From: CAZUXY01 sp964624235
GTDB lineage: Bacteria; Spirochaetota; UBA4802; UBA5368
Assembly: GCA_964624235.1 (NCBI GenBank)
Contig: CAZUXY010000062.1
Coordinates: 1 to 24,537 of the forward strand
Length of the DNA: 24,537 nucleotides
Direction: 5' to 3'
A program made the position numbers and the translations under genes. A model generated the notes under the pieces. The model worked only from the letters and a program-made list of their open reading frames with translations. It made no database searches and was not told the origin of the DNA. Shown here in pieces: positions 6,874 through 13,324 of the stretch (position 1 is its first letter; the number at the start of each line of letters is the position of its first letter).

Positions 6874-8307
6874 ATGAACCGGGAAATAAAAAACATTTAC
6901 ATGATCGGGATTTGCGGTGTGGCGATGGGCAGCTTGGCCGGAATGCTCAGCCGCAGGGGATATCACGTTTCCGGTTCCGATTCCCAGGTGTATCCTCCGA
7001 TGAGCGTCATGCTGAAGGAATGGGACATCCCGGTTCACCAGGGGTACCATGAACGGAACCCCGGTTTTCCCGACATGGTTATCATCGGCAACGCGATCAG
7101 CAGAGGAAATCCCGAGGTGGAATACGTGCTCGACAACCGTATCCCCTATATGTCCCTTGCGGGGGCGTTGCATGAGTTTTTTCTGTTCGACCGTGAGGTC
7201 GTCGCGGTGGCGGGGACCCATGGCAAAACCACCACCACCGCCCTGCTGGCGCACATTCTGGAGACAGCGGGCAGGGATCCCTCCTTCCTTGTGGGCGGCG
7301 TTCCCCTGAATCACGGGTCCAACTTCAAACTGGGCGCCGGACCGCATTTCGTCATCGAGGCCGATGAGTACGATTCTTCCTTCTTCGAGAAAGTTCCGAA
7401 ATTCATTTTTTACCGCCCGCAACACCTGGTGCTCACCTCACTGGAGTTCGATCATGCCGACATCTACAGCGACCTTGATGAGATAAAGCTCTGGTTCAGA
7501 AGGCTGGTGAACATGGTGCCGTCACGGGGATTTGTGCTGTACTCGGGGGAATATCCCGCCTGCGCCGAGGTCGTTCGTGAAGGAAAGACGCGGGCGCACA
7601 GCTTCGGACGACATGGCGCGGTTTCATCGGCGGATTTCGCCTGGGAATATGCGGGCATGGAAACCGGCGATACCGGTATTACGCTGCATTCTCCGGAAAG
7701 AACGCCCCTCGCGCTCTGCACCGGGCTTTTCGGCGATTTCAATTACGGCAATATCACCGCCGCTGCGGCGGCGGCGCTGATGCTGGGAGTGGAGGAAGAA
7801 CATATCGTCGATGCCGTGCGGACGTTCAAGGGCGTTCGGCGGCGCCAGGAACTGATCTACCATGAGGGCAATATCAGGATATATGAGGACTTCGCCCACC
7901 ATCCCACGGCAATTAAGGCGGTGCTTATTGCTGCCCGCGGACGGTTCCCCCGGGCCCGCGTATGGGCGCTCTACGAGCCCCGGTCGGCCACCAGCCGCAG
8001 GAACACGTTCCAGGAGGAACTGCCCGGGGCCTTTATGGACGCCGACACCATACTGGTGAAGACTCCCTATCGGCTTGAGACGGTCCCCGAAGGGGAGAGG
8101 ATCGACATCGCCAGGGTAATGGATGCTCTGGCACGGAGGGGAAAGGAAGCCCGGTTGCTCCGGTCGGCGGATCTCATGGTCGATGACGTGTTTGTCCGCA
8201 TGGACCCAGAAACCGAAAATGTGATCATCATTATGTCCAACGGCGGCTTTGACGGGATCTACGAAAAAATCATCGCGCGTGCGAGATCGTCTAAAACCGC
8301 GTCGTGA
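6874..8307 (+). CDS. mpl: UDP-N-acetylmuramate:L-alanyl-gamma-D-glutamyl-meso-diaminopimelate ligase (Mpl)
   Basis: Mpl rejoins recovered murein tripeptide to UDP-MurNAc using ATP, in cytoplasmic peptidoglycan recycling. The 477-residue protein has the three Mur-ligase domains. An N-terminal Rossmann part contains MIGICGVAMGSLAGML (10-25); the ATP loop is GTHGKTTTT (114-122); the central domain carries EADEYDSSFF (162-171), RPQHLVL and LEFDHADIYSDLDE (190-203). The C-terminal domain has YEDFAHHPTAI and YEPRSATSRRNTFQ. EADEYD, LEFDHADI and EPRS-TSRRN separate Mpl from MurC. The start is ATG at 6874: upstream in-frame codons have no homologous character, although no Shine-Dalgarno is present. 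Length is close to the family norm. The enzyme implies a diaminopimelate-type wall. Confidence 0.93.
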   Translation: MNREIKNIYMIGICGVAMGSLAGMLSRRGYHVSGSDSQVYPPMSVMLKEWDIPVHQGYHERNPGFPDMVIIGNAISRGNPEVEYVLDNRIPYMSLAGALHEFFLFDREVVAVAGTHGKTTTTALLAHILETAGRDPSFLVGGVPLNHGSNFKLGAGPHFVIEADEYDSSFFEKVPKFIFYRPQHLVLTSLEFDHADIYSDLDEIKLWFRRLVNMVPSRGFVLYSGEYPACAEVVREGKTRAHSFGRHGAVSSADFAWEYAGMETGDTGITLHSPERTPLALCTGLFGDFNYGNITAAAAAALMLGVEEEHIVDAVRTFKGVRRRQELIYHEGNIRIYEDFAHHPTAIKAVLIAARGRFPRARVWALYEPRSATSRRNTFQEELPGAFMDADTILVKTPYRLETVPEGERIDIARVMDALARRGKEARLLRSADLMVDDVFVRMDPETENVIIIMSNGGFDGIYEKIIARARSSKTAS

Positions 8308-8325
8308 CTCCGCGGTCACCGCGCA

Positions 8326-9303
8326 TCAGTGGGACCACTGGGAAAGTGTTCTCTCCCTCCGGTTGAGATACTGTTCCACGGCCAGCGCCGCCGTGCATCC
8401 CTCGGCCGCCGCGATAACCACCTGTCGCACCTTCTTGCACGTTACATCTCCCACCGCGTAAACCCCTTCCACGGCCGTGGCCATGGTCTCCCGGTCAACG
8501 CGAAGGCAGCCTCCATCGGAGGTTTCCAGCGACCCGTAAAGAAAACTGGTCACCGGGTTGTTCCCGTGAAGATAAAGAAAGATACCTTCTACGGCAAGGT
8601 CCTCCCTGGCGTCTCCAGGTCCCGTAACACTGATGGATTTTACTGAATCATCGCCGCTGATCCCGGTGACGCGGCTGCCCGTTCTGGTCACGACACCGGG
8701 AAAGTGTTCCAGATACGCTTTCTTTTCCGCTTCCAGTTCCTTTTCCCCGGTGATGTAGTGGATACGGCGCGCGAACTTCGCAAGACCTTCTATCTCTTCA
8801 ATGACCTCGTCGTATTTGCCGGTGATGGCGATGTCCCTGTCCCGGTAAAACGCCGCGTCACAGGCGGCGCAGTAACTTACGCCGCGTCCGGTGAATTCTG
8901 CCTCGCCCTTGAGGGTCGCCTTGCGGCCCATGGACCCTGTGGAGATGATGATCGTTCTTGCGGCATAGGTCTCTTCGGTGGTATACACCTGCCGCGGCAT
9001 CGCGCTGAAATCGACCCCGTGGACCTGCTGCTGCCGGAATTCGGCCCCGAATGAAACCGCCTGTGTGCGGATGACGTTCAGCAGATCCGCGCCTTTAATG
9101 GCGCCGGGCACTCCCGGGTAGTTTTCAATCCTATCGGCGTAGCCGAGCGCCCCTGCTCCCGGGTTCTTGTCGAGTACGAGCGTTCTTAGCCGCGCCCTGG
9201 CGGCATATAGGGCCGCGCTGAGCCCCGCAGGTCCGCCGCCGATGATGATCAGATCGTATATACTGCCGCTTCCGCCGTTCGTAGTCTTGCTTTCTTTTTC
9301 CAT
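8326..9303 (-). CDS. thioredoxin-reductase-like flavoprotein with degenerate NADPH site
   Basis: The 325-residue protein has TrxB length and fold markers. The FAD loop is IIGGGPAGLSAA (20-31), the redox disulphide is Cys145 and Cys148 in SYCAACDA, and the second FAD motif is VYAVGDVT (281-288). The NADPH-binding half is not typical: GGG-SA-EEA is replaced by TGKYDEVIEE (161-170), and the HRR motif that grips the 2'-phosphate is replaced by HYITGEK (182-188). NADPH is therefore unlikely to be the donor. Known relatives with this loss include ferredoxin-dependent flavin thioredoxin reductases of clostridia, but other donors or a non-thioredoxin role are possible. The start is ATG at 9303 with GGAGA upstream. 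It is divergent from serS and convergent with mpl; no thioredoxin or ferredoxin gene is nearby. Confidence 0.88.
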   Translation of the reverse strand: MEKESKTTNGGSGSIYDLIIIGGGPAGLSAALYAARARLRTLVLDKNPGAGALGYADRIENYPGVPGAIKGADLLNVIRTQAVSFGAEFRQQQVHGVDFSAMPRQVYTTEETYAARTIIISTGSMGRKATLKGEAEFTGRGVSYCAACDAAFYRDRDIAITGKYDEVIEEIEGLAKFARRIHYITGEKELEAEKKAYLEHFPGVVTRTGSRVTGISGDDSVKSISVTGPGDAREDLAVEGIFLYLHGNNPVTSFLYGSLETSDGGCLRVDRETMATAVEGVYAVGDVTCKKVRQVVIAAAEGCTAALAVEQYLNRRERTLSQWSH

Positions 9304-9331
9304 AAACTGTCTCCGTTGTTTGATACATGTA

Positions 9332-9360
9332 ATGGTATACAAAAAAAGTATGTATGACAA
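9332..9360 (-). promoter_or_regulatory. candidate promoter for the reductase gene
   Basis: On the minus strand TTGTCA (9355-9360, five of six) is followed after 17 bases by TACCAT (9332-9337); an alternative -10, TATACC (9334-9339), would give a 15-base spacer. Transcript start near 9325, leader about 20 bases including the Shine-Dalgarno GGAGA. Confidence 0.4.
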
Positions 9361-9416
9361 GGGTATAATCAAAAGCAGCGGTTTTTCCAAAAAGGCCGCG
9401 GCCGGCGGCATCTTTC

Positions 9417-9442
9417 TTGACAAGACGGACCCTCCGTATAAT
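9417..9442 (+). promoter_or_regulatory. candidate serS promoter with short spacer
   Basis: Perfect TTGACA (9417-9422) and perfect TATAAT (9437-9442) lie upstream of serS, but only 14 bases apart instead of 16-18. The -10 is well placed for a leader of about 30 bases. The true -35 may be a weaker match, or an activator may help. Confidence 0.4.
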
Positions 9443-9479
9443 CTTTCCCATCTCCAGTCAAGTTTAAGAGGTACCTACA

Positions 9480-10745
9480 ATGATCGATCCGAAACTCCTC
9501 AGGGAAAACATGGATTATGTCCGCACCATATTAAAAATGAGAAACATGGAAAGCGCCGTCGATCTGGACGCGCTTCGGGACATCGACGAAAAGCGCCGCT
9601 CCGTAATCGCCGAGGCCGATGTGTTAAGGGAAAAAAGGAACCGGGTTTCCAAAGAGATCGGCAAGCGCAAGGTTAAAGGAGAAAGCGCCGAAGACCTGAT
9701 GTCCGAAATGAACGGCGTCAACGAATCCATCAAAAATCTCGAAGGGGAGGCCGCGGGGCTCGATGAGCGCTTCAACGAGTTGATGCTTTCTCTTCCCAAC
9801 ATACTCAGCGATTCGGTGCCTGAGGGGAGAGACGAGAATGATAACAAGGTGGTGCGGACGTGGGGGGAGAAGCCGCGGTTTGATTTCACCCCCAGGGCCC
9901 ATTACGACCTGGGCACCGAACTCGGCATACTTGATTTCGAGCGCGGTGTCAAGCTTGCGGGAACCCGTTTCTACGTCTATCGCGGGCTTGCCGCCAGGCT
10001 CGAGAGGGCCATCATCAACTTCATGCTTGACCTCCATACCGGCGAACACGGGTATACCGAGGTGTTCGCCCCCTTCATCGTGAACGACGACAGCATGATC
10101 GGGACGGGGCAGTACCCGAAGTTCCGGGACGAGTATTACCGCATCGACAGGGATGGTCTCTCGCTGATACCCACCGCGGAGGTACCGCTGACCAATCTCT
10201 ACCGCGATGAAGTACTGGAGAAAGAGCAGCTGCCCATCTACGTCACCATGCAGTCTGCCTGTTTCCGCAGGGAAGCCGGGTCCGCGGGCAAGGACACCCG
10301 CGGCCTGATACGGGTGCACCAGTTCCAGAAAGTGGAACTGGTCAAGTTCGTGGAACCGGAGACCTCGTACGACGAGCTCGAGACCCTGACCGCGTGCGCC
10401 GAGCAGGTACTGCAGAAGCTGAACCTTCATTACCGCGTAGTACTCCTCTGCAGCGCGGATACATCGGCCGCATCCGCGAAAACATACGACCTTGAAGTGT
10501 GGATGCCGGGTCTGGACCGCTACGTGGAGATATCGTCCTGTTCCAACTTCCTTGATTACCAGGCCAGGCGCGCGCGTATACGCTACCGTAAGAAGAAGGG
10601 GGAACGTCCGGTGCCCCTGCATACCCTCAACGGATCCGGACTTGCCGCGGGCAGAACCCTCGCGGCCGTCATGGAGAACTACCAGACGAAGGACGGCCGA
10701 ATCGAGGTGCCCGGGGCGCTGAAGAAGTACATGATACAGGCATGA
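9480..10745 (+). CDS. serS: seryl-tRNA synthetase
   Basis: SerRS charges tRNA-Ser (and tRNA-Sec where present) with serine in the cytoplasm. The 421-residue protein is of normal length. Residues 1-110 form the charged coiled coil that grips the long variable arm of the tRNA. The class II catalytic domain follows, with the TAEVPLTNLYRDE motif, motif 2 FRREAGSAGKDTRGLIRVHQF and motif 3 LNGSGLAAGRTLAAVMENYQ. ATG at 9480 has the Shine-Dalgarno AAGAGGT. The next gene begins on the base after the TGA stop (10743-10745), so the two are likely translationally coupled. Confidence 0.98.
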   Translation: MIDPKLLRENMDYVRTILKMRNMESAVDLDALRDIDEKRRSVIAEADVLREKRNRVSKEIGKRKVKGESAEDLMSEMNGVNESIKNLEGEAAGLDERFNELMLSLPNILSDSVPEGRDENDNKVVRTWGEKPRFDFTPRAHYDLGTELGILDFERGVKLAGTRFYVYRGLAARLERAIINFMLDLHTGEHGYTEVFAPFIVNDDSMIGTGQYPKFRDEYYRIDRDGLSLIPTAEVPLTNLYRDEVLEKEQLPIYVTMQSACFRREAGSAGKDTRGLIRVHQFQKVELVKFVEPETSYDELETLTACAEQVLQKLNLHYRVVLLCSADTSAASAKTYDLEVWMPGLDRYVEISSCSNFLDYQARRARIRYRKKKGERPVPLHTLNGSGLAAGRTLAAVMENYQTKDGRIEVPGALKKYMIQA

Positions 10746-11720
10746 ATGATTGAAATACCGCACAGCGTTATAGATGTTACGCTGCTCCGCCGGGCGTTGT
10801 CCCTCTCCCTGCTGACGGGAAAATCCTTCCGTGTGACCGGATGCCGTGAACTGCTGGCCGGTCGTCCAGAAACGGTCCCCTTCATTGATGACTGGAAGAG
10901 GGTGCTTGACGAAATCGGCGCCGGGAGTTTCACGTGGGAGAAAGAGCGTATGGACTTCACGCCGAACCGTCTGGCCCACGGGAATTTCACCCTTGTGACC
11001 GGCCCTTTTTCGTCGGCCGTGGAGACGGCGCTCATGTTGATGCCGGCCCTGCTCTTCGGTGAATACCGCAGCCGTATTTCGGTCAAAGGAGTGACCCATG
11101 CCGAGCTTTCGCCCTCAACCGATGCCGTCAGGGAGACCCTGCTGGGATTGCTGGAACGGACGGGAATATTCTGCAGCTTTTCCCTGAAGCGGTTCGGGTT
11201 TTACGGCACCGGAGGAGGGTCCATTGAGGCGAAGGTGTATCCCGCCGAATTATTCGAGGCGGATTTGACGGAAGGGCGGGAGCCCGCGGTCCTTGAGGGC
11301 GCGCGCGTGTATGTTTCGCGTCTGCCGGCCGGGACCCCACATGAACTGAAAATCCTGCTGTCGAAGAAGCTCAACCTGGAAGAAAACCGGATAGGCATTC
11401 TCGAGGTGATGGCTTCAGACGGGCCGGGCCAGGTGGTGCAGACCTACCTGCGTAAGGGTTCCACCGTGGTGATATTCTCGGAAACGGTCGATGCGGTAGA
11501 TCATAACGCCGAAACCGTTTATAGTGAAGAAAAAGCGGTGTGGTGTATTGATAAGATCACGGCGGACACGAAAAATTTCATTGAACGGAATGTATTGCCG
11601 TTGAAACTGCGACGTGAATTGTCGTTCTACGGCCTGATCGCGAAAACAGCGGGTAAAAAGATTAAACTTCCCGTGGAACCGGAACCATCCATAAAAGAGC
11701 TGGAGGTTTTCCTGGGTTGA
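10746..11720 (+). CDS. RNA 3'-terminal phosphate cyclase-family protein lacking active-site motifs
   Basis: The 324-residue protein follows the RtcA/RCL1 plan. It opens MIEI with the helix LLRRALSLSLLTGKSFRV (13-30), then has THAELSPSTDAVRETLLGLLER (117-138), GFYGTGGGSIEAKV (151-164) and a C-terminus ending ELEVFLG like the family. Two key parts are missing. The GEGGGQ loop near residue 10 is replaced by HSVIDVT, and the C-terminal D-H-ADQ motif with the adenylylated histidine (His309 in E. coli RtcA) is replaced by NFIERNVLPLKL (277-288). It therefore probably does not cyclise RNA 3' ends by the known route. A structural or RNA-binding role like eukaryotic RCL1 is possible. The EPSP-synthase-like fold is shared, so other chemistry cannot be excluded. 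It starts right after the serS stop. Family call moderate, function unknown. Confidence 0.72.
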   Translation: MIEIPHSVIDVTLLRRALSLSLLTGKSFRVTGCRELLAGRPETVPFIDDWKRVLDEIGAGSFTWEKERMDFTPNRLAHGNFTLVTGPFSSAVETALMLMPALLFGEYRSRISVKGVTHAELSPSTDAVRETLLGLLERTGIFCSFSLKRFGFYGTGGGSIEAKVYPAELFEADLTEGREPAVLEGARVYVSRLPAGTPHELKILLSKKLNLEENRIGILEVMASDGPGQVVQTYLRKGSTVVIFSETVDAVDHNAETVYSEEKAVWCIDKITADTKNFIERNVLPLKLRRELSFYGLIAKTAGKKIKLPVEPEPSIKELEVFLG

Positions 11721-11738
11721 TCGCCGTTCCGCCGGCGA
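11721..11738. terminator. short GC stem between convergent genes
   Basis: TCGCCG (11721-11726) and CGGCGA (11733-11738) form a 6-bp stem with a 6-base loop directly after the stop codon of the cyclase-like gene. There is no T-tract; weak terminator at best. Confidence 0.25.
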
Positions 11739-11755
11739 TGGCGCAAGGCTGATAT

Positions 11756-11887
11756 CTAGACGAGGGTGATAATGTTTTCTTCCCTTGCGCAGGTGATACA
11801 GTAGCGCCTGCCTTCGGTCCCCTTGCGCGTAGGCACATAGAAATGGTTCGTGTTGAGTACATCCCTTCCGCATTTACAGCATTTCAT
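11756..11887 (-). CDS. 43-residue putative zinc-ribbon protein
   Basis: This short gene encodes MKCCKCGRDVLNTNHF followed by YVPTRKGTEGRRYC, then ITCAREENIITLV. Two CxxC pairs (Cys3/Cys4-x-Cys6 and Cys32-Cys35), 26-29 residues apart, form a typical four-cysteine metal knuckle. The ATG at 11887 has a strong Shine-Dalgarno, GGGAGAGGA, six bases upstream, which supports translation despite the small size. It converges on the cyclase-like gene. Such single zinc ribbons often bind nucleic acid or a protein partner, but no specific family is recognised. Confidence comes from the ribosome binding site and the paired cysteines. Confidence 0.65.
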   Translation of the reverse strand: MKCCKCGRDVLNTNHFYVPTRKGTEGRRYCITCAREENIITLV

Positions 11888-12207
11888 GCCCGATCCTCTC
11901 CCTTACATGCAAAATGAATCCTGATCATCATGACGGGAACCAGCCGGCCGGCGCATGGAATGTACGCTGTGCACCCTGCCGGGCTTAGATGATATCCCTA
12001 CAGATTAAATCGGGTCAAACCGCGGCAAAGATTAATAAAAATTATAGTGATGATGATCTTAAAAGAACTCCTGTTGATCAGCTATTGTTAAAACGTAAAA
12101 GTATAAGTACTGATAAAAAACCATGGGTATGATTTCTGATATTGTTAGAAGCATTGAATTTTAAGGTTTCCTTAACTCTTTCCATAGTATATGAGCCTGA
12201 CCCTCGG

Positions 12208-12240
12208 CAGGTCTGACTCGTGTGTCCGTTATCAGACCTG
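12208..12240 (+). promoter_or_regulatory. stem-loop upstream of the basic protein gene
   Basis: CAGGTCTGA (12208-12216) and TCAGACCTG (12232-12240) are perfect 9-bp inverted repeats around a 15-base loop. The element lies 22 bases upstream of the predicted -35 box at 12263, so it is more likely a DNA-binding site than a leader structure for that promoter. No T-tract follows on the plus strand. Confidence 0.35.
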
Positions 12241-12262
12241 GAAATTATTTAAAAAAATAGTA

Positions 12263-12291
12263 TTTACATCTCTACCTTTGGTTTTTACTAT
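12263..12291 (+). promoter_or_regulatory. sigma-70-like promoter for the 12325 gene
   Basis: TTTACA (12263-12268, five of six) is followed after 17 bases by TACTAT (12286-12291, four of six). The start near 12298 leaves a leader of about 27 bases containing the Shine-Dalgarno GGAGG at 12310-12314. Confidence 0.55.
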
Positions 12292-12324
12292 AACCGAATC
12301 ACAGCCGTCGGAGGAACGAAGTAT

Positions 12325-12666
12325 ATGGCCGTTAAGGGAAAACCCGCTGCAAAGAGAGCAGAGAAGAAGAAGAGTCGTATCCCCAAAACCACAGGTATTT
12401 CCGCGGCCCGCAGGGCCAAGACCAAGAGAAAAACCAACCTTTACAAACTCTGTTCCGAAATGAACAAGCTCTGCATAGACGCGGTCGACAAGGAAGTGGT
12501 AAAACGATTCAAAACCCTAATTGACACCAGCGCTGAAGAGATAACTAAAACCAGTCTGCATGCCGTGCTTTCCAATCCCCGGGAGGTCGATTTCAGCAGT
12601 TTCCACGAAAGCATCCTTCCCTATGTAAAACACTATGTGTTCATGATTAAACGGGCAAAAAAATAA
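12325..12666 (+). CDS. basic hypothetical protein, 113 residues
   Basis: I do not recognise this protein. The first 40 residues are rich in Lys, Arg, Ala and Pro (starting MAVKGKPAAKRAEKKKSRIP) and probably disordered, like the tails of histone-like or ribosomal proteins. Residues 40-113 look helical (LYKLCSEMNKLCIDAVDKEV, then EEITKTSLHAVLSN and FHESILPYVKHYVFMIKRAKK). There is no signal peptide or membrane segment, so it is likely cytoplasmic and may bind nucleic acid. ATG at 12325 has GGAGG upstream and a good promoter. The exported HEAT-like gene follows after 67 bases on the same strand. An S20-like or nucleoid-protein role is only a guess from composition. Confidence 0.75.
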   Translation: MAVKGKPAAKRAEKKKSRIPKTTGISAARRAKTKRKTNLYKLCSEMNKLCIDAVDKEVVKRFKTLIDTSAEEITKTSLHAVLSNPREVDFSSFHESILPYVKHYVFMIKRAKK

Positions 12667-12733
12667 CCGGATTGATTTATTCGAAGCAGTGGTGTATATG
12701 TTTCCTGATACATCAATTTCCAGGAGGTTTATC

Positions 12734-13306
12734 ATGAAGGTTTTTTTTCTTTATGCGATAACAGGTTTGTTCATCCTGGGGGTGGTGTTGAATGGTCCTG
12801 TTTCGGCCCAGAAAAAAGACAAATTCGCGAAGGGAGCGAGTGATCTTGTAATTATCAATGACATGCAGAACAACAACCCTTCCAAAGCGCTTCCAGCCAT
12901 CGACAAGGCAAAAACAGGGCAAATCACCCTCAGGAGCAATCAGCACCGGGCGGAGCGTATTTTAATACGCATCATCGGTTCACCCGCCAAGAACCCGCAG
13001 ATACGCATCGCCGCGGCGGATGCCCTGGCATCGATGGGTGCTAAAAAGGCCATACCCCATTTGCGGAACCAGATACGGATAGAAAAGAACAAGAACGTGA
13101 AGAACGCTTTTAACGCCGCGCTGAACAGTCTGGTCAAGGGGAAAGCCGTTACGCCGGTGCGTGCGGGAACTCCGGCCTTCAGGGGTACCCCGGTATATCC
13201 GGGTACACCCCGTCTCCACGGTACGCCCCGGTATCCGGGAACGCCGCGTTTCATGGGGACACCCAGGTATCCCGGTACTCCACGGCTGGGTACCCCCAGG
13301 TTCTGA
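12734..13306 (+). CDS. exported HEAT-like protein with GTPR/GTPRYP repeat tail
   Basis: The 190-residue protein begins with a Sec signal peptide (MKVFFLYAITGLFILGVVLN, cleavage plausible after PVSA at residue 25). A helical middle (about 30-140) includes NPQIRIAAADALASMGAKKA, which resembles a HEAT or PBS-lyase-type repeat pair (VR-AAA-AL--LG-). Residues 145-190 are a low-complexity tail with eight GTP units, mostly GTPRYP alternating with GTPRLH or GTPRFM. There is no lipobox cysteine. The start is ATG at 12734 with AGGAGGT at 12722-12728, in preference to an upstream ATG at 12698. The tail looks like a surface- or wall-binding segment, but this is inference. No family is recognised for the whole. 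Confidence 0.8.
   Translation: MKVFFLYAITGLFILGVVLNGPVSAQKKDKFAKGASDLVIINDMQNNNPSKALPAIDKAKTGQITLRSNQHRAERILIRIIGSPAKNPQIRIAAADALASMGAKKAIPHLRNQIRIEKNKNVKNAFNAALNSLVKGKAVTPVRAGTPAFRGTPVYPGTPRLHGTPRYPGTPRFMGTPRYPGTPRLGTPRF
13166..13303 (+). repeat. tandem GTP-x-x-x coding repeat
   Basis: Six hexapeptide units and two pentapeptide units, all beginning Gly-Thr-Pro, fill the C-terminus of the HEAT-like protein (residues 145-190). The DNA shows related 18-base units with many synonymous differences, and a higher-order 36-base period (GTPR-L/F-x then GTPRYP). The codon-level divergence suggests selection on the peptide rather than very recent slippage. Confidence 0.85.
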
Positions 13307-13324
13307 CAGACACCGCCGACGTGT

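Larger units (their letters stand above)
11888..12324. other. 437-base region without a confident gene
   Basis: Roughly 12000-12180 is clearly AT-richer than its neighbours. It holds one 47-codon open frame on the plus strand (11989-12132, starting MISLQIKSGQTAAKINKNYS), which has no Shine-Dalgarno and no recognisable family; I rate it unlikely. Further on are a 9-bp stem-loop at 12208-12240 and a good promoter at 12263-12291 for the next gene. Nothing else could be assigned. Confidence 0.5.

Noticed and set aside
9624..11099. 491-codon minus-strand open frame
   Set aside because: It lies antisense to serS and the cyclase-like gene, is His/Gly/Arg-rich and is explained by the codon use of the real plus-strand genes.
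12191..12463. 90-codon open frame starting MSLTLGRSDSC
   Set aside because: It overlaps the promoter and the start of the basic protein gene in another frame, has no ribosome binding site and reads as shadow sequence.
12325..12666. A second S20-like ribosomal protein
   Set aside because: Only the basic composition is shared; none of the S20 sequence blocks are present and a true rpsT lies at 1012-1290.
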